From assembly GCF_900167065.1 (NCBI RefSeq), contig NZ_FUYA01000004.1, positions 257,162 through 321,161 of the forward strand: a DNA stretch of 64,000 nucleotides, given 5' to 3'. The position numbers were made by a program, and so were the translations under genes. The stretch is from Desulfobaculum bizertense DSM 18034 (lineage in GTDB: Bacteria; Desulfobacterota; Desulfovibrionia; Desulfovibrionales; Desulfovibrionaceae). The notes beneath the pieces are model-generated. The model did no database searches. It was not told the origin of the DNA and saw nothing but the letters and a program-made list of their open reading frames with translations. Of this stretch, positions 9,252 to 18,316 are shown in pieces (within the stretch, counting starts at the first letter, position 1; each line of letters opens with the position of its first letter).

Positions 9252-9278
9252 TATAATAAAAGGCCTTTTCGCCGATAT
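9252..9278 (+). promoter_or_regulatory. candidate sigma-28 (FliA) promoter for the chemoreceptor gene
   Basis: GCCGATAT at 9271-9278 matches the FliA -10 element in 7 of 8 positions. TATA at 9252-9255 matches the -35 core TAAA in 3 of 4, with the exact 15-base spacing. It lies about 90 bases before the GTG start of a methyl-accepting protein, a typical FliA-regulon gene. Confidence 0.45.
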
Positions 9279-9369
9279 GAATGTTGTAAACACTTCGGTG
9301 TTCAAGTATCTTGTCTTTTCCAGATATTGACCTGTTATACTTAAGGATTCATTTTGAACGGAGGGAATT

Positions 9370-11535
9370 GTGGGGATCTTTCGCAATTTGAAAACAATGT
9401 ACAAGATCATGTTGCCTACCGCCGCACTCATAGTCATCGCATTCATTGGGATCGGCTATACAACTATGCACAAAAGTTCTCGTGCAATTCGCGGCGTTGC
9501 AGAGCGTGAGATGTCAGCGCTCGTCGACAAATATGCGAGCAAAATTCAAGCTCACATAGAACTCGGGCTGAACCAGTCGGCAGCATTGGCTTCTGCGTTT
9601 GCAGGTATGCGTGCGCAAGGAAAAACAATGGACAGAGACCTTGCAATGACCCTTGTACGCACTGTTATTGAAAGCAATAAAAACTATCAGGGTGGTAGCA
9701 CATGCTGGGAACCTAACACGTTTGATGGACGTGATAGTGAATTCGTCAATGCGCCGTATCATGATGAAACAGGACGTTTTGTTCCATATATTTATCCTGT
9801 AGGGAACACAACACGAGTTATAGCTCTTCCTGAATACGACGTACCCGGTGCAGGAGATTATTATCTTGTTCCCAGGGATACACGTCGACAACACGTTACA
9901 CCGCCCTACCACTACAAGGTTGATGGACAGCAGTACCTTCTTGCAACGACAGCAACTCCAATCCTTGTCAACGGAAAAGCCCTTGGCGCGGTCACCCTTG
10001 ACCTGAACATCCAGAAACTCAACGACCTTATCAAAAGCATTAAGCCCTACGGCACAGGCTATGCTTTCCTGATGACGAATAAGGGCGTCATCGTAGCACA
10101 CCCAGACGAAAGTCTAATTTGCAAAAATCTTTTCCAGGTCAGAAGCTCTGACCATTATGAGACACTGCGGCAGGCAATGGCTAACACCCAGCCTCTCTCA
10201 GAAATCCACACTTCTCCATTCACTGGAGAAAAAACTCTTGTCCGCTATATTCCCATTAGTCTTGGGCAATCCGGCGAGCACTGGTATATCGGAATCAACG
10301 CTCCGCTGGACAAAATTCTTGCGGATGCCACCGAGTTAACAAACTTCATCATGCTCGCAGGCGGCCTGACTATTCTTGCCGTTCTGATTGTTATCTTCTT
10401 CATCGCCCGAAGCATTTCCAAACCAATGGGTGTCATGGCCGATGCGGCAAAAGAAGTCGCAGACGGAAACTATGATGTCCATGTTGACGACTCAAAGTTT
10501 GGTGGTGAAATTCGCGACCTGAATAACGCCTTCCAGCTCATGGTTGCAGGTCTTGTGGATAACATCTCCAAAGCAAAAGAAATGACAAAGCAGGCTGAGG
10601 AGCAGACAGACAAGGCACAGATTGCGCTCAAGGACGCAGAAGAAGCCAAAAAGCTGGCAGAAAATGCCAAACGTGAAGGCATGTTGCAGGCGGCAGAGGA
10701 CCTGACAGGCATTGTCACTCAGATTTCAAGTGCAACAGAAGAGCTTGAAGCACAGATTCATGAGTCCAACAAGGGTTCCGAGGTTCAAAAGGACCGCACA
10801 GCAGAAGCTGCAACAGCTGTTGAACAAATGAATGCCAGTGTCTTGGAAATCGCCCGAAGCGCAAGCCACGCCGCAAACTCCGCAGAGCAGGCCAAGTCGC
10901 AGGCCAAAGATGGCGGAAGCATCGTGCGAAATGTCGTTTCCAACATTTCAGAAATTCACGCGATGGCAGGCAAAATGGAAACAGGCCTCAACGAACTTGG
11001 TACTCAGGCTCAGGACATTGGTCAGGTCATGAATGTCATTACCGACATTGCAGACCAGACCAACCTTCTTGCACTCAACGCTGCAATTGAAGCTGCCCGC
11101 GCTGGTGAAGCGGGACGCGGATTTGCTGTTGTTGCAGATGAAGTCCGAAAGCTTGCCGAAAAAACAATGACGGCAACCAAGGAAGTCGCCCAGTCTGTCA
11201 GCGCAATTCAGAACGGCGCTCAGAAAAATATCGACAACATGGGTCAGACGGCAAACGAAGTTTCCAAGAGTACAGGACTTGCAAAAGAAGCGGGTGAGGC
11301 TCTTGAAAAAATCGTAACCATTGTGGATTCCACAGCAGATCAGGTTATGGCTATTGCCACGGCCTCGGAAGAGCAGTCCGCCGCAAGCGAACAAATCAAC
11401 AAGAGCACAGAGGAAGTCAACCTTATTGCAGGTGACAATGCACAGGCAATGGAAGAATCTTCCCGCGCAGTGACAGAGCTTGCAAACCTGACCGAGCAGC
11501 TCACGTCTATTATTCAGCAACTTCGTAACGCATAG
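9370..11535 (+). CDS. methyl-accepting chemotaxis protein with dCache-type periplasmic sensor
   Basis: A 721-residue receptor starting at a GTG 5 bases after GGAGGG. TM1 lies near residues 12-32. A large periplasmic double-Cache domain (about 35-290) contains the [17 protein letters not shown] and WYIGINAP blocks. TM2 is near 327-348, followed by HAMP ([21 protein letters not shown]) and a long coiled-coil signalling domain with the canonical hairpin tip [20 protein letters not shown]. There is no C-terminal CheR/CheB tether pentapeptide. dCache receptors usually bind amino acids, organic acids or amines. It is close to the choline locus, but a role in sensing choline is only a guess. Confidence 0.93.
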   Translation: MGIFRNLKTMYKIMLPTAALIVIAFIGIGYTTMHKSSRAIRGVAEREMSALVDKYASKIQAHIELGLNQSAALASAFAGMRAQGKTMDRDLAMTLVRTVIESNKNYQGGSTCWEPNTFDGRDSEFVNAPYHDETGRFVPYIYPVGNTTRVIALPEYDVPGAGDYYLVPRDTRRQHVTPPYHYKVDGQQYLLATTATPILVNGKALGAVTLDLNIQKLNDLIKSIKPYGTGYAFLMTNKGVIVAHPDESLICKNLFQVRSSDHYETLRQAMANTQPLSEIHTSPFTGEKTLVRYIPISLGQSGEHWYIGINAPLDKILADATELTNFIMLAGGLTILAVLIVIFFIARSISKPMGVMADAAKEVADGNYDVHVDDSKFGGEIRDLNNAFQLMVAGLVDNISKAKEMTKQAEEQTDKAQIALKDAEEAKKLAENAKREGMLQAAEDLTGIVTQISSATEELEAQIHESNKGSEVQKDRTAEAATAVEQMNASVLEIARSASHAANSAEQAKSQAKDGGSIVRNVVSNISEIHAMAGKMETGLNELGTQAQDIGQVMNVITDIADQTNLLALNAAIEAARAGEAGRGFAVVADEVRKLAEKTMTATKEVAQSVSAIQNGAQKNIDNMGQTANEVSKSTGLAKEAGEALEKIVTIVDSTADQVMAIATASEEQSAASEQINKSTEEVNLIAGDNAQAMEESSRAVTELANLTEQLTSIIQQLRNA

Positions 11536-11552
11536 CGTTTCACTACAAACAC

Positions 11553-11585
11553 AAAGGCCCCAGCATTTGCCGGGGCCTTTTTTTG
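11553..11585 (+). terminator. intrinsic terminator of the chemoreceptor gene
   Basis: AAAGGCCCC and GGGGCCTTT pair around a 10-base loop, with a T7 tract following. Confidence 0.88.
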
Positions 11586-11596
11586 TTATCTTTCAA

Positions 11597-12334
11597 TTAG
11601 CACTCATTCTTTTTTATCCACTGAGGGAGAGCTGTGTATGCCGCCTCTGCAACCATCTTATGCGTTGCAGTCATGGGGTGCCATCTATCCCACCACATGT
11701 ACCCATCAGGATCGGGATAGCTGTATGTTCCACTCCACTGTCTGTCCATGACCCGGAAAGCCTGAGTTGCAATCATCTCATCAAACACACGCTGAGCATC
11801 AAAAAGATACAGAGTCAGTTTTTCAAATGCGGTTGCATCCTGCGCCAGGGCACGAATCTTTGTATTGACGGCGTACGTCAGTTCACGAACGGATTCTGCA
11901 ATATTCGCATAATCTGTTCTGTATGCCGGGGCGTGCGTAATGTCTGGGACTGTAGCGAGCATCACATAACGGGCACCCTTCTCTTCCAGTTCCTGCAAGG
12001 CATTCAAAATATTTTCCACCACAGACTCAGGAGAGACATCACCATAGCACACATCATTGATACCAATCAGCACAGTATGGAGTGTCGACTCAATCTCGGA
12101 CTCTGGTGCATAGTTCTCGACCTGCCATTTCAACCCAGACCAGTCCTTTGAACCAGAAACATTTCCCAATCCGCTCTGCGCACCACACCAGGCCCGGTCT
12201 TCCAAGGGGAGTTCGAGCTTTTTTGCCAGATACTCGACCCAGACCAGACCATTACTTAAACGATTATATCCACAACCAAAGCTCAGGCCGTTATCTGAAA
12301 AGCTGTCGCCAAAGGCCACAAGTCGCTTCACCAT
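11597..12334 (-). CDS. SGNH/GDSL-family esterase or lipase
   Basis: A 245-residue protein with block I FGDSFSDNG (nucleophile Ser), block III GINDVCYG (oxyanion Asn) and block V WWDRWHPM (Asp-x-x-His). This is the PlaA/thermolabile-haemolysin-like GDSL subgroup. There is no signal peptide at this start, so it is probably cytoplasmic or exported by an unusual route. It stands alone, convergent with the chemoreceptor gene. The substrate, probably an acyl ester, is unknown. Confidence 0.85.
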   Translation of the reverse strand: MVKRLVAFGDSFSDNGLSFGCGYNRLSNGLVWVEYLAKKLELPLEDRAWCGAQSGLGNVSGSKDWSGLKWQVENYAPESEIESTLHTVLIGINDVCYGDVSPESVVENILNALQELEEKGARYVMLATVPDITHAPAYRTDYANIAESVRELTYAVNTKIRALAQDATAFEKLTLYLFDAQRVFDEMIATQAFRVMDRQWSGTYSYPDPDGYMWWDRWHPMTATHKMVAEAAYTALPQWIKKNEC

Positions 12335-12431
12335 TCTTCACTCCATTAAACAAGGTCATAAAATAATCACGATTATTTGCGTGTCTTACGCCGTGCGGCT
12401 CAAGGGTGCAAGTCCAGCCTTGGCACAGCAT

Positions 12432-12466
12432 AAAAAAAGCCCCGAAGCACTTCGGCTTTCGGGGAC
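12432..12466 (-). terminator. terminator of the choline microcompartment operon
   Basis: On the minus strand, CCCCGAAAGCCGAAGTGCTTCGGGG folds into a hairpin followed by CTTTTTTT, 23 bases after the last operon gene. Confidence 0.88.
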
Positions 12467-12488
12467 TCATTTCATGCAAAAATTTTTC

Positions 12489-12923
12489 TTAATCCTGAGG
12501 CTCATGCAACAGCTCTCGAAGAGCATCAAGCCCCACGCCAGTTTCGCAGCTCACAAAATATATGTCTTTTACCCCAGCGTTCCGAAGAAAACGCTCCGCA
12601 AGTTTGCGGTTCGCCCCTTCTCTTTCAATGCGGGTCACAATCCCGATAACCTTTCGGTTAAACATTGGGACAAACATTGGCGGAAACTGGCTGGTTTTTC
12701 TGGTGGCATCCTGCACAAGGGCAAGGATGGTGCAATCTGCAGCCGAAGTAATGAGTGCCGGGTAAAATCTTGGATTTTCCAAAAACTCACCGGGGGTATT
12801 GATAAACTGACCACAAAACTCAACAGCCATAGCCCGGCGTGAACGAAAATCCAGACCAGAGAGAGTACGAATCAAATCGCTTTTTCCGACTCCAGTCTCA
12901 CCTGCCAGCAGCATCTTTTCCAT
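12489..12923 (-). CDS. EutP/PduV-type small GTPase-like protein of the microcompartment operon
   Basis: A 144-residue protein. The P-loop is AGETGVGKSDLI, and NTPGEFLENP corresponds to the switch II DxPGE region of EutP/PduV with Asn in place of Asp. The usual NKxD guanine-specificity motif appears replaced by TRIERE. PduV is thought to bind the microcompartment surface and help its movement, and EutP has reported acetate-kinase-like activity; neither is proven here. This is the last gene of the operon, starting 13 bases after the PduU-like shell gene, just before the terminator. Confidence 0.82.
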   Translation of the reverse strand: MEKMLLAGETGVGKSDLIRTLSGLDFRSRRAMAVEFCGQFINTPGEFLENPRFYPALITSAADCTILALVQDATRKTSQFPPMFVPMFNRKVIGIVTRIEREGANRKLAERFLRNAGVKDIYFVSCETGVGLDALRELLHEPQD

Positions 12924-12936
12924 GAATCAACCCTGC

Positions 12937-13293
12937 TTATGAACGGGTCATGTCCACGCAGGCATAGTGCAGCTGCTCATCACAGTATTCGAGCACAGCC
13001 CGCAAAGAGGACTCAACACTCGAAACATCACCAGTCAAAAGGAGTGATCCTCCGAAGCGGTCAAGAAAACCAATCTCAACATTCGCAGCCTTGGTCGCTA
13101 CGTCCGCCGCGATGATGACACCTTCGCTTGGAGTAATGGTCAAAATTCCAATGGCGTCATTCCCCTCTTCCATACCCAGCTTCAAAAAGATGCTTGGGTG
13201 TGGGCTGGCCACAACATGGGCAAGAGTCACCTGCTTGCCGGGAACGTATTCCTGAATGACACGCTGCGTTGGCTCATTCATCATCTTTGACAT
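12937..13293 (-). CDS. BMC-H shell protein, circularly permuted PduU/EutS type
   Basis: A 118-residue protein starting at the ATG 6 bases after GGAGG (an upstream TTG in frame was rejected). The N-terminal segment [21 protein letters not shown] is the PduU/EutS hallmark that forms a small beta-barrel cap over the hexamer pore. The permuted BMC fold follows ([51 protein letters not shown]). PduU-type hexamers are minor shell parts, and PduV is reported to dock on PduU. The neighbouring EutP/PduV-like gene fits that. Confidence 0.92.
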   Translation of the reverse strand: MSKMMNEPTQRVIQEYVPGKQVTLAHVVASPHPSIFLKLGMEEGNDAIGILTITPSEGVIIAADVATKAANVEIGFLDRFGGSLLLTGDVSSVESSLRAVLEYCDEQLHYACVDMTRS

Positions 13294-13372
13294 CTCGACC
13301 TCCAAAAATACTCAGCCCGTTCCGGCCGAGAGCCAACCGGAACGGGAGCATTCACTAGCGAGCAGAAGGGCT

Positions 13373-13924
13373 CTAAACGATCTGCTCAATAAGTCCCTTG
13401 CTCGGGGACGGGATCACAACATGACTCAGAACAGGTCCACCGTCACCAACGCCAGCAACGCCAGCGTCGACGGATGCCTGAACAGAACTCACATCACCAG
13501 TCATGAGAACGAAGGCCTTGCCACCAAGACCGGCAGCCATACGGATCTCGAGAAGGTCAACCAGACCAGCCTTTGCAGCGGCATCAGCAGCCAGAATGCA
13601 GGAGGCAGTCGTACAGGTTTCGATAACGCCAAGAGAATCAACAGGCGTCACGATGGAGGTTCCGCTCAGAGCAGGAATGACCTGATAATGAACGCTGGGA
13701 ATGGTGAACCAGTCAACGACCATGTCGCCGCCAATGGCTCGACCAACTTCAACAGAACTGGTTACGGCAGAAGTGTCACCGGTAACAATCGCAATATAGC
13801 GGCCGGGACAGGTGGGACGGGCCATAACAAGCTGAACTTCTGCAGCCTTGATCATTTCGTCGGCGGCATGGATGCCAACCGCAATGCTGTTCAGTTCAAT
13901 GCAGCCAATTGTGCTCAATCTCAT
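13373..13924 (-). CDS. BMC-T (tandem) shell protein, PduT-like, with pore-loop cysteine
   Basis: A 183-residue protein with two BMC domains (about 1-90 and 95-180). Cys39 in RPTCPGRYI aligns with the PduT cysteine that ligates a [4Fe-4S] cluster at the trimer pore. GGGGGAAG precedes the ATG. It lies 9 bases downstream of the PduS-like electron-transfer gene, as pduS and pduT are neighbours in the Pdu operon. The likely role is to pass electrons, or an Fe-S cluster, across the shell. A second PduT-like gene lies at 17483. Confidence 0.9.
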   Translation of the reverse strand: MRLSTIGCIELNSIAVGIHAADEMIKAAEVQLVMARPTCPGRYIAIVTGDTSAVTSSVEVGRAIGGDMVVDWFTIPSVHYQVIPALSGTSIVTPVDSLGVIETCTTASCILAADAAAKAGLVDLLEIRMAAGLGGKAFVLMTGDVSSVQASVDAGVAGVGDGGPVLSHVVIPSPSKGLIEQIV

Positions 13925-13933
13925 TTCTTCCCC

Positions 13934-15265
13934 CTATCGATCAGCTCTGATGGTCACTTTGCCGTCAGAGATAGATTCAACTACGCCATCAATGCTGGCG
14001 TGAACTCGTGCACCCATTGCACCTTCAGGAATTTCACCCAACAGGTCGCCAACCTTTACCCGGTCGCCAACAGCAACCACACACTGGGCCGGAGCGCCAA
14101 TGTGCTGTCCGAGGAGCAGAGTAACGGAAGACGGAGTAAAGCTTTCACCAGTCTTGGGATGATCCATGTACTGGGTCAGACCAAGGCGCTGAATAAGGCG
14201 CGAGGTCGGAACAAAACGGCTTTCTCTAAACGGGCTGCTGACCAGTTCCTCTTTGGAGGACTCCCAGCGGACCTTGCCCTGCATCAAGACACGCTTGATC
14301 TGGGCGTTGACTTCACGAGGGGAAATCATCATGGGGCATGCGAACTTTTCGCACACGCCACACTCGGAGCACAAAAGTGCTTCTTTTGCGACCTCAGAAT
14401 CAAGTTCATGAGACGCGAAAACCCGCATCAGCTTATGCGGATGCAGGGAGTGACCCAGAAGGTTTCTGGGACACAGATCCGTACACCGGGTACACTGGCA
14501 ACAAATAGAATTTGTTATCTTCCGGATGCGCTCGGGATCTTTAATTTTGCCAGCAACAACGTTGTGCTCTGGCGGCAGAACAATCAGGCCACTGGTCGTC
14601 TTGGTAACTGGCTCCTCAATGGATGCCTTTACCCGGCCCATCATAGGACCACCGTCGACCACTTTATAATCCTGAATTGTCGGCCCGCCTGCATAGGCGA
14701 GCATGTCAGAAATAGCGGTGCCAACTGGAACTTTGACCACCATCGGGGTTTTCACCTCGCCAGTGACCGTCACGTACCGGTGCGTGACCGGCGTTCCATC
14801 CATGGCATGAGCGACGTTTAAAAGGGTTTCAACATTACTGACCACAGCTCCCACCTGGAGAGGAATGCCTCGTTCTGGGACCGTCTTGCCAAGCACTTCG
14901 TGAACGAGCACATGCTCGTCACCAGCCGGATAAAAATCCTTGAGTTCAAAGACTTCAATCTGACCACCGGGTACTTTGGCCACGGCGTCTTTTACCACTG
15001 CCATTGCGTGTTCGTGCTTGCCTTTCAGGCAAATGATGCCGCGTTTGGCACCAACACAGTCCATCATGGTCTGTAATCCACGAATCACCGTCTGGCATTC
15101 AGATTCCAAGAGATACGGATCGCTCATCAGAAGCGGCTCGCAGGAAGCACCGTTTACCAAAACGGTATCAACACTGGCGTCAGCCTTGACGTGGGTCGGA
15201 AGTCCGGCACCACCGGCTCCTACCACACCAGCTTCTTTAATCCGTGTCACAATCTGCTCTTTCAT
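13934..15265 (-). CDS. PduS/RnfC-like flavo-iron-sulfur oxidoreductase of the microcompartment
   Basis: A 443-residue protein with an RnfC-type NADH/FMN-binding N-terminal half (GAGGAGLPTHVKA; VLVNGASCEPLL), an SLBB-like middle, and two ferredoxin-type cysteine sets: CQCTRCTDLCP and CSECGVCEKFACPM. A C-terminal barrel-sandwich hybrid segment ends the protein. PduS reduces cobalamin in the Pdu organelle. The glycyl-radical organelle uses no B12, so a role in NADH recycling or in feeding electrons to the activating enzyme CutD is more likely (inference). It belongs to the same operon as the adjacent BMC-T. Confidence 0.9.
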   Translation of the reverse strand: MKEQIVTRIKEAGVVGAGGAGLPTHVKADASVDTVLVNGASCEPLLMSDPYLLESECQTVIRGLQTMMDCVGAKRGIICLKGKHEHAMAVVKDAVAKVPGGQIEVFELKDFYPAGDEHVLVHEVLGKTVPERGIPLQVGAVVSNVETLLNVAHAMDGTPVTHRYVTVTGEVKTPMVVKVPVGTAISDMLAYAGGPTIQDYKVVDGGPMMGRVKASIEEPVTKTTSGLIVLPPEHNVVAGKIKDPERIRKITNSICCQCTRCTDLCPRNLLGHSLHPHKLMRVFASHELDSEVAKEALLCSECGVCEKFACPMMISPREVNAQIKRVLMQGKVRWESSKEELVSSPFRESRFVPTSRLIQRLGLTQYMDHPKTGESFTPSSVTLLLGQHIGAPAQCVVAVGDRVKVGDLLGEIPEGAMGARVHASIDGVVESISDGKVTIRADR

Positions 15266-15382
15266 TGCACCCCCCTGCCGACAGTATAATCGGCCAGTAT
15301 GCTACTCAGGTCCACATTGCGCACGTGCCCTCCGAAGCCGCAGTAGCTATGGCTCCAAAGGGCACGAATGGGAGCAGCCTAA

Positions 15383-16492
15383 CTACCAGGCATGCTCCAA
15401 AAGCGTCTTGACGTCGCCAAGGAAAGGACGTCTGGGGTTACCAGCCGTACAAATGTCATCCAGGACATTCTTGGCGATTGTGTCCATGCTGTCCCGGTAC
15501 ACCTTTTCGGCGATCTGAAGACCGCTGATACGGTTCGGGATTCCCATGGACTCGTTGAGATCTTTGACTGCCTTAATCAGGCTAGCCACGCCCTCTTCCA
15601 CCGTGGAAGCAGGCAAAGAAAGAAGCTCAGCGATTTCGCGGTACTTGACGCCTGCGTCAAACGCGTTGAAGCGGATGGCGTGAGGCAGAATCACTGCGTT
15701 GGCAAGGCCGTGAGGAATATGGAACAATCCGCCAAGGCTATGAGCAACGCCGTGGGTGATTCCAAGTCCGCTGTTATTGAATGCCATGCCTGCCATGCAG
15801 GAACCGAGCAGCATGTGCTCGCGTGCTTCCATATCGTCGCCACACACATAAGCGCGGAACAGATACTTAAACACGTAGCGCATGGCGTACTTGGCATAAA
15901 TGCTGGTGAAAGCATTGGCATCCAAAGAAACGTATGCCTCAATAGCGTGAGTCAGAACGTCCATACCCGTTGCAGCGGTCATTTTGGCCGGAAGTGTACG
16001 GGTAAAGCGGGCGTCCAGGATTGCCATGTCAGGAATGAGTTCCTCGTCATTAAGAGGAATCTTCACGTTGTTCACTTTGTCAGTGATAACGGAGATGGCA
16101 GTCACTTCGGAACCGGTGCCACTTGTGGTGGGAATAGCCACCAGCATGGGCTTGGCCTTTTCCGGGCTCACCTTATGGGCAAAAAATGCGATTGCTTTTG
16201 CTGCGTCAATAGAAGAACCACCGCCGAATGCAATAAGCAAATCAGCGTTGTCCTTCATGAACAGCGACACGCCTCTGGTTACTGTCTCCAAAGACGGATC
16301 TGGCTCAACCCCATCAAAAACACGATGGCCAATGCCAGCGCGATCCAGATGGCTCTTAATACGATCGGCGAACCCGTTTTTGACCATAAAGGGATCGGTC
16401 ACGATGAAGGCCTGCTTTGCAGCTACCTGCTCGAGGGTCTCCAGGGCATCTTCGCCGTAGCATATTTTGGTTTTTCCGTAGAATTGTGTCAC
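15383..16492 (-). CDS. cutO: iron-containing alcohol dehydrogenase of the choline microcompartment
   Basis: A 369-residue protein. The start is a GTG (VTQFYGK) with GGAGG eight bases upstream; longer frames lack homology. It shows the dinucleotide loop LIAFGGGSSIDAAKAIA and the iron-ADH signature GMAFNNSGLGITHGVAHSLG plus PHGLANAVILPH, with metal-binding histidines. It should reduce acetaldehyde to ethanol and regenerate NAD+ for the aldehyde dehydrogenase within the shell. The symbol follows the choline-cluster convention. It is separated from the upstream BMC-H gene by 312 bases containing a strong hairpin. Confidence 0.92.
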   Translation of the reverse strand: MTQFYGKTKICYGEDALETLEQVAAKQAFIVTDPFMVKNGFADRIKSHLDRAGIGHRVFDGVEPDPSLETVTRGVSLFMKDNADLLIAFGGGSSIDAAKAIAFFAHKVSPEKAKPMLVAIPTTSGTGSEVTAISVITDKVNNVKIPLNDEELIPDMAILDARFTRTLPAKMTAATGMDVLTHAIEAYVSLDANAFTSIYAKYAMRYVFKYLFRAYVCGDDMEAREHMLLGSCMAGMAFNNSGLGITHGVAHSLGGLFHIPHGLANAVILPHAIRFNAFDAGVKYREIAELLSLPASTVEEGVASLIKAVKDLNESMGIPNRISGLQIAEKVYRDSMDTIAKNVLDDICTAGNPRRPFLGDVKTLLEHAW

Positions 16493-16650
16493 CCTCGGAT
16501 CCTCCACTCTGCTGAAACAAGAAGTTAATACGTCAGACGTCAGGGAAACATCAGGAAGAGATAATGCGCAGTAATTCTTCCTGAAAAGATCCCCGGCGAC
16601 TCGGCTCTTTGTGATGAAAGGGCACCACGCCTTGCCGAAAAGGCTTTGAG

Positions 16651-16692
16651 CAAAAACTGGCAGTTTTCCCTCCTCTGGAAAAACTGCCAGCC
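16651..16692 (-). terminator. intra-operon terminator-like hairpin after the BMC-H gene
   Basis: On the minus strand, CTGGCAGTTTTTCC pairs with GGAAAACTGCCAG around a 7-base loop and is followed by TTTTTG. It lies 112 bases downstream of the BMC-H stop and 160 bases before the next gene. It probably acts as a partial terminator or mRNA 3' stabiliser that raises shell-protein output over distal genes. Confidence 0.7.
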
Positions 16693-16804
16693 TTGCTAAA
16701 AATCTGCTCCCTAAGTGCTGCATCCGGAAAATTGAGGGAACCGGAACAGCGTTTTTTTACGGAAAAGGCCGAAAGGGAGCATCCGGCCTAGTCCGAAAGC
16801 GGCA

Positions 16805-17086
16805 TTATTTACCTGCGCGCTGGGGAAGGATGGTCTCCACTTCGCTGTGGGGACGGGGGATAACGTGGATGCTGATGAGTTCACCAACACGGTCAGCAGC
16901 AGCTGCACCAGCGTCAGTAGCAGCCTTGACTGCACCCACATCACCACGAACCAGAACGGTCACCAGACCGCCACCGACCTGCTCGCGGCCGATGAGTTCA
17001 ACGTTAGCAGCCTTCACCATTGCGTCAGCAGCTTCAACAGCGCCAACGAGACCTTTCGTCTCGATCATACCCAGAGCATTCATCAT
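16805..17086 (-). CDS. BMC-H major hexameric shell protein (PduA/EutM/CutN-like)
   Basis: A 93-residue single BMC domain: [20 protein letters not shown], then [20 protein letters not shown], and the hexamer-edge motif [15 protein letters not shown] precedes the ATG. It is almost identical to the product at 20683, differing at about a dozen residues, so the two are recent paralogues. Both are expected to form the flat facets of the organelle and the small-molecule pores. Confidence 0.96.
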   Translation of the reverse strand: MMNALGMIETKGLVGAVEAADAMVKAANVELIGREQVGGGLVTVLVRGDVGAVKAATDAGAAAADRVGELISIHVIPRPHSEVETILPQRAGK

Positions 17087-17110
17087 ACTCGTCTCCTTTT
17101 AACCGGTTAC

Positions 17111-17479
17111 TTAGAGATTCACTTTAACGGTCATGACCACTTTTGTACTCAATGTGTACAAGGTGTTCAGATCGTTAATGCCATACTTTTCTTTGAGGAC
17201 TGAAGCCACTGCAAGGATCAGACGTTCGTCTTCTTCGCTTGCGTCGCTTGCCTCGCCTCCGTCCTGCACGGGAGCATTAGCTGCATGAGCAGCTGCATGT
17301 GCCGGCTGGCCGCATGCAACACCTTCAGGCTTCGGGCCATAAACAACGGTAATGCCCCGCTTGCTGAGAGCATCTTTTGCTCCGGCGGTCAGGATGATAG
17401 AGCCATCAGCGTAGAGGGTGTTTGTGTCCTGGCAGATGTACTGGTCAAGATTTTCTACCCCTACAAGTTTCTTTTTCAT
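17111..17479 (-). CDS. small microcompartment-associated protein of unknown function
   Basis: A 122-residue protein starting at the ATG preceded by GAGG. The N-terminal part (LVGVENLDQYICQDTNTLYA, then DGSIILTAGAKDALSKRGITVVYG) resembles the short 'L..G.I.TP.A.D.A...GI' module seen at the start of several Eut/Pdu accessory proteins. A low-complexity Ala/His linker (about 60-80) leads to a C-terminal helix, ERLILAVASVLKEKYGIN, that looks like an encapsulation peptide. No catalytic motif was recognised. It lies between a BMC-T and a BMC-H gene, so it may be an assembly or scaffold factor. Confidence 0.7.
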   Translation of the reverse strand: MKKKLVGVENLDQYICQDTNTLYADGSIILTAGAKDALSKRGITVVYGPKPEGVACGQPAHAAAHAANAPVQDGGEASDASEEDERLILAVASVLKEKYGINDLNTLYTLSTKVVMTVKVNL

Positions 17480-17482
17480 CAC

Positions 17483-18031
17483 TTACCTCACACCGCTTGT
17501 TAGGGCCCGAACAACCGAGATGTCGGGCCGGGGGATAACCACCGCGTCCAAAAGGTTCTTGCCAAGCGCAGTTTTTGCGGACTCAGCGGCCTCTCGAACA
17601 GCAGCAACATCCCCACCGATCACGAAATACGATTTTCCATTAATACCCTGTCCTGTCACCAGCCGAAGCAGTTCAATACTGGCCTGCTTCACGGCACAGT
17701 CAGCGGCATTGACTCCAGAAGAAACTGAGCGGCACTCAATAACTCCCAAAGCATCACCGAGTCTGGCTCTTTGGCTCTTCTTGAGCACAGCCGTCACCTG
17801 AGGTGAAATATTGGAGATAACAAAGCTGTCCTTGAGCGGACGTCCTGACTCGCGAGCTGCTGTAACCGAGGCCTCCACAGCCTCTCGGTCACCACTCACG
17901 TAGATCAGGTAGCGGCCGGAACAAATTGTTCCTGCCCGTACAAGCTCAACGTCGGCAACTTTGACCATCATATCTGCCAGCTCGGCACCAGCAGCTATGC
18001 CTCTACTCTCCACAACACCAAGGGTATCCAC
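17483..18031 (-). CDS. BMC-T (tandem) shell protein, second PduT-like copy
   Basis: A 182-residue protein with GTG start and AAGGAG six bases upstream. It has two BMC domains (DTLGVVESRGIAAGAELADM; ALGVIECRSVSSGVNAADCA). Cys37 in GTICSGRYL sits where PduT has its cluster-ligating cysteine, as in the paralogue at 13373. The two sequences are clearly diverged, so they may form different trimers. The stop is 3 bases before the next start, indicating translational coupling in the operon. Confidence 0.9.
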   Translation of the reverse strand: MDTLGVVESRGIAAGAELADMMVKVADVELVRAGTICSGRYLIYVSGDREAVEASVTAARESGRPLKDSFVISNISPQVTAVLKKSQRARLGDALGVIECRSVSSGVNAADCAVKQASIELLRLVTGQGINGKSYFVIGGDVAAVREAAESAKTALGKNLLDAVVIPRPDISVVRALTSGVR

Positions 18032-18041
18032 GTCTTACTCC

Positions 18042-18308
18042 TTAAGACGCCGTCAGCTCGTCGATAATACCGACGATGGCAGCATCAACAGGACTCTGTT
18101 CGTTGCGCAGGGCCTGTCTGGCAGAGCTTCCGGTTGTCACCAGAACCTGCTCGCCAATGCCAGCACCTACACAATCCACTGCGATAAAGCTTTCATGAGC
18201 GGCCTTATCTGCAAGGTCCACACGCTGAACAACCATCAACTTCAACCCGTTGAGGGTGTCTTCCTTGCGCGTGGCCCAAACGTTGCCGATAACCTTGGCG
18301 ATAATCAT
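18042..18308 (-). CDS. BMC-P pentameric vertex protein (EutN/CcmL/PduN family)
   Basis: An 88-residue protein. The ATG in MIIAKVIGNVWATRK was chosen over a GTG two codons upstream. The family N-terminus is ...AKVIGNVWATRKEDTLNG, and DCVGAGIGEQVLVTTGSSAR is the conserved vertex-protein core. The pentamers cap the twelve corners of the shell. It is the only vertex protein in the locus. Confidence 0.95.
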   Translation of the reverse strand: MIIAKVIGNVWATRKEDTLNGLKLMVVQRVDLADKAAHESFIAVDCVGAGIGEQVLVTTGSSARQALRNEQSPVDAAIVGIIDELTAS

Positions 18309-18316
18309 ATGCACAC

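Noticed and set aside
13256..14821. 521-residue plus-strand open frame over the PduS- and PduT-like genes
   Set aside because: Asn/His/Arg-rich shadow crossing several real gene boundaries on the other strand.
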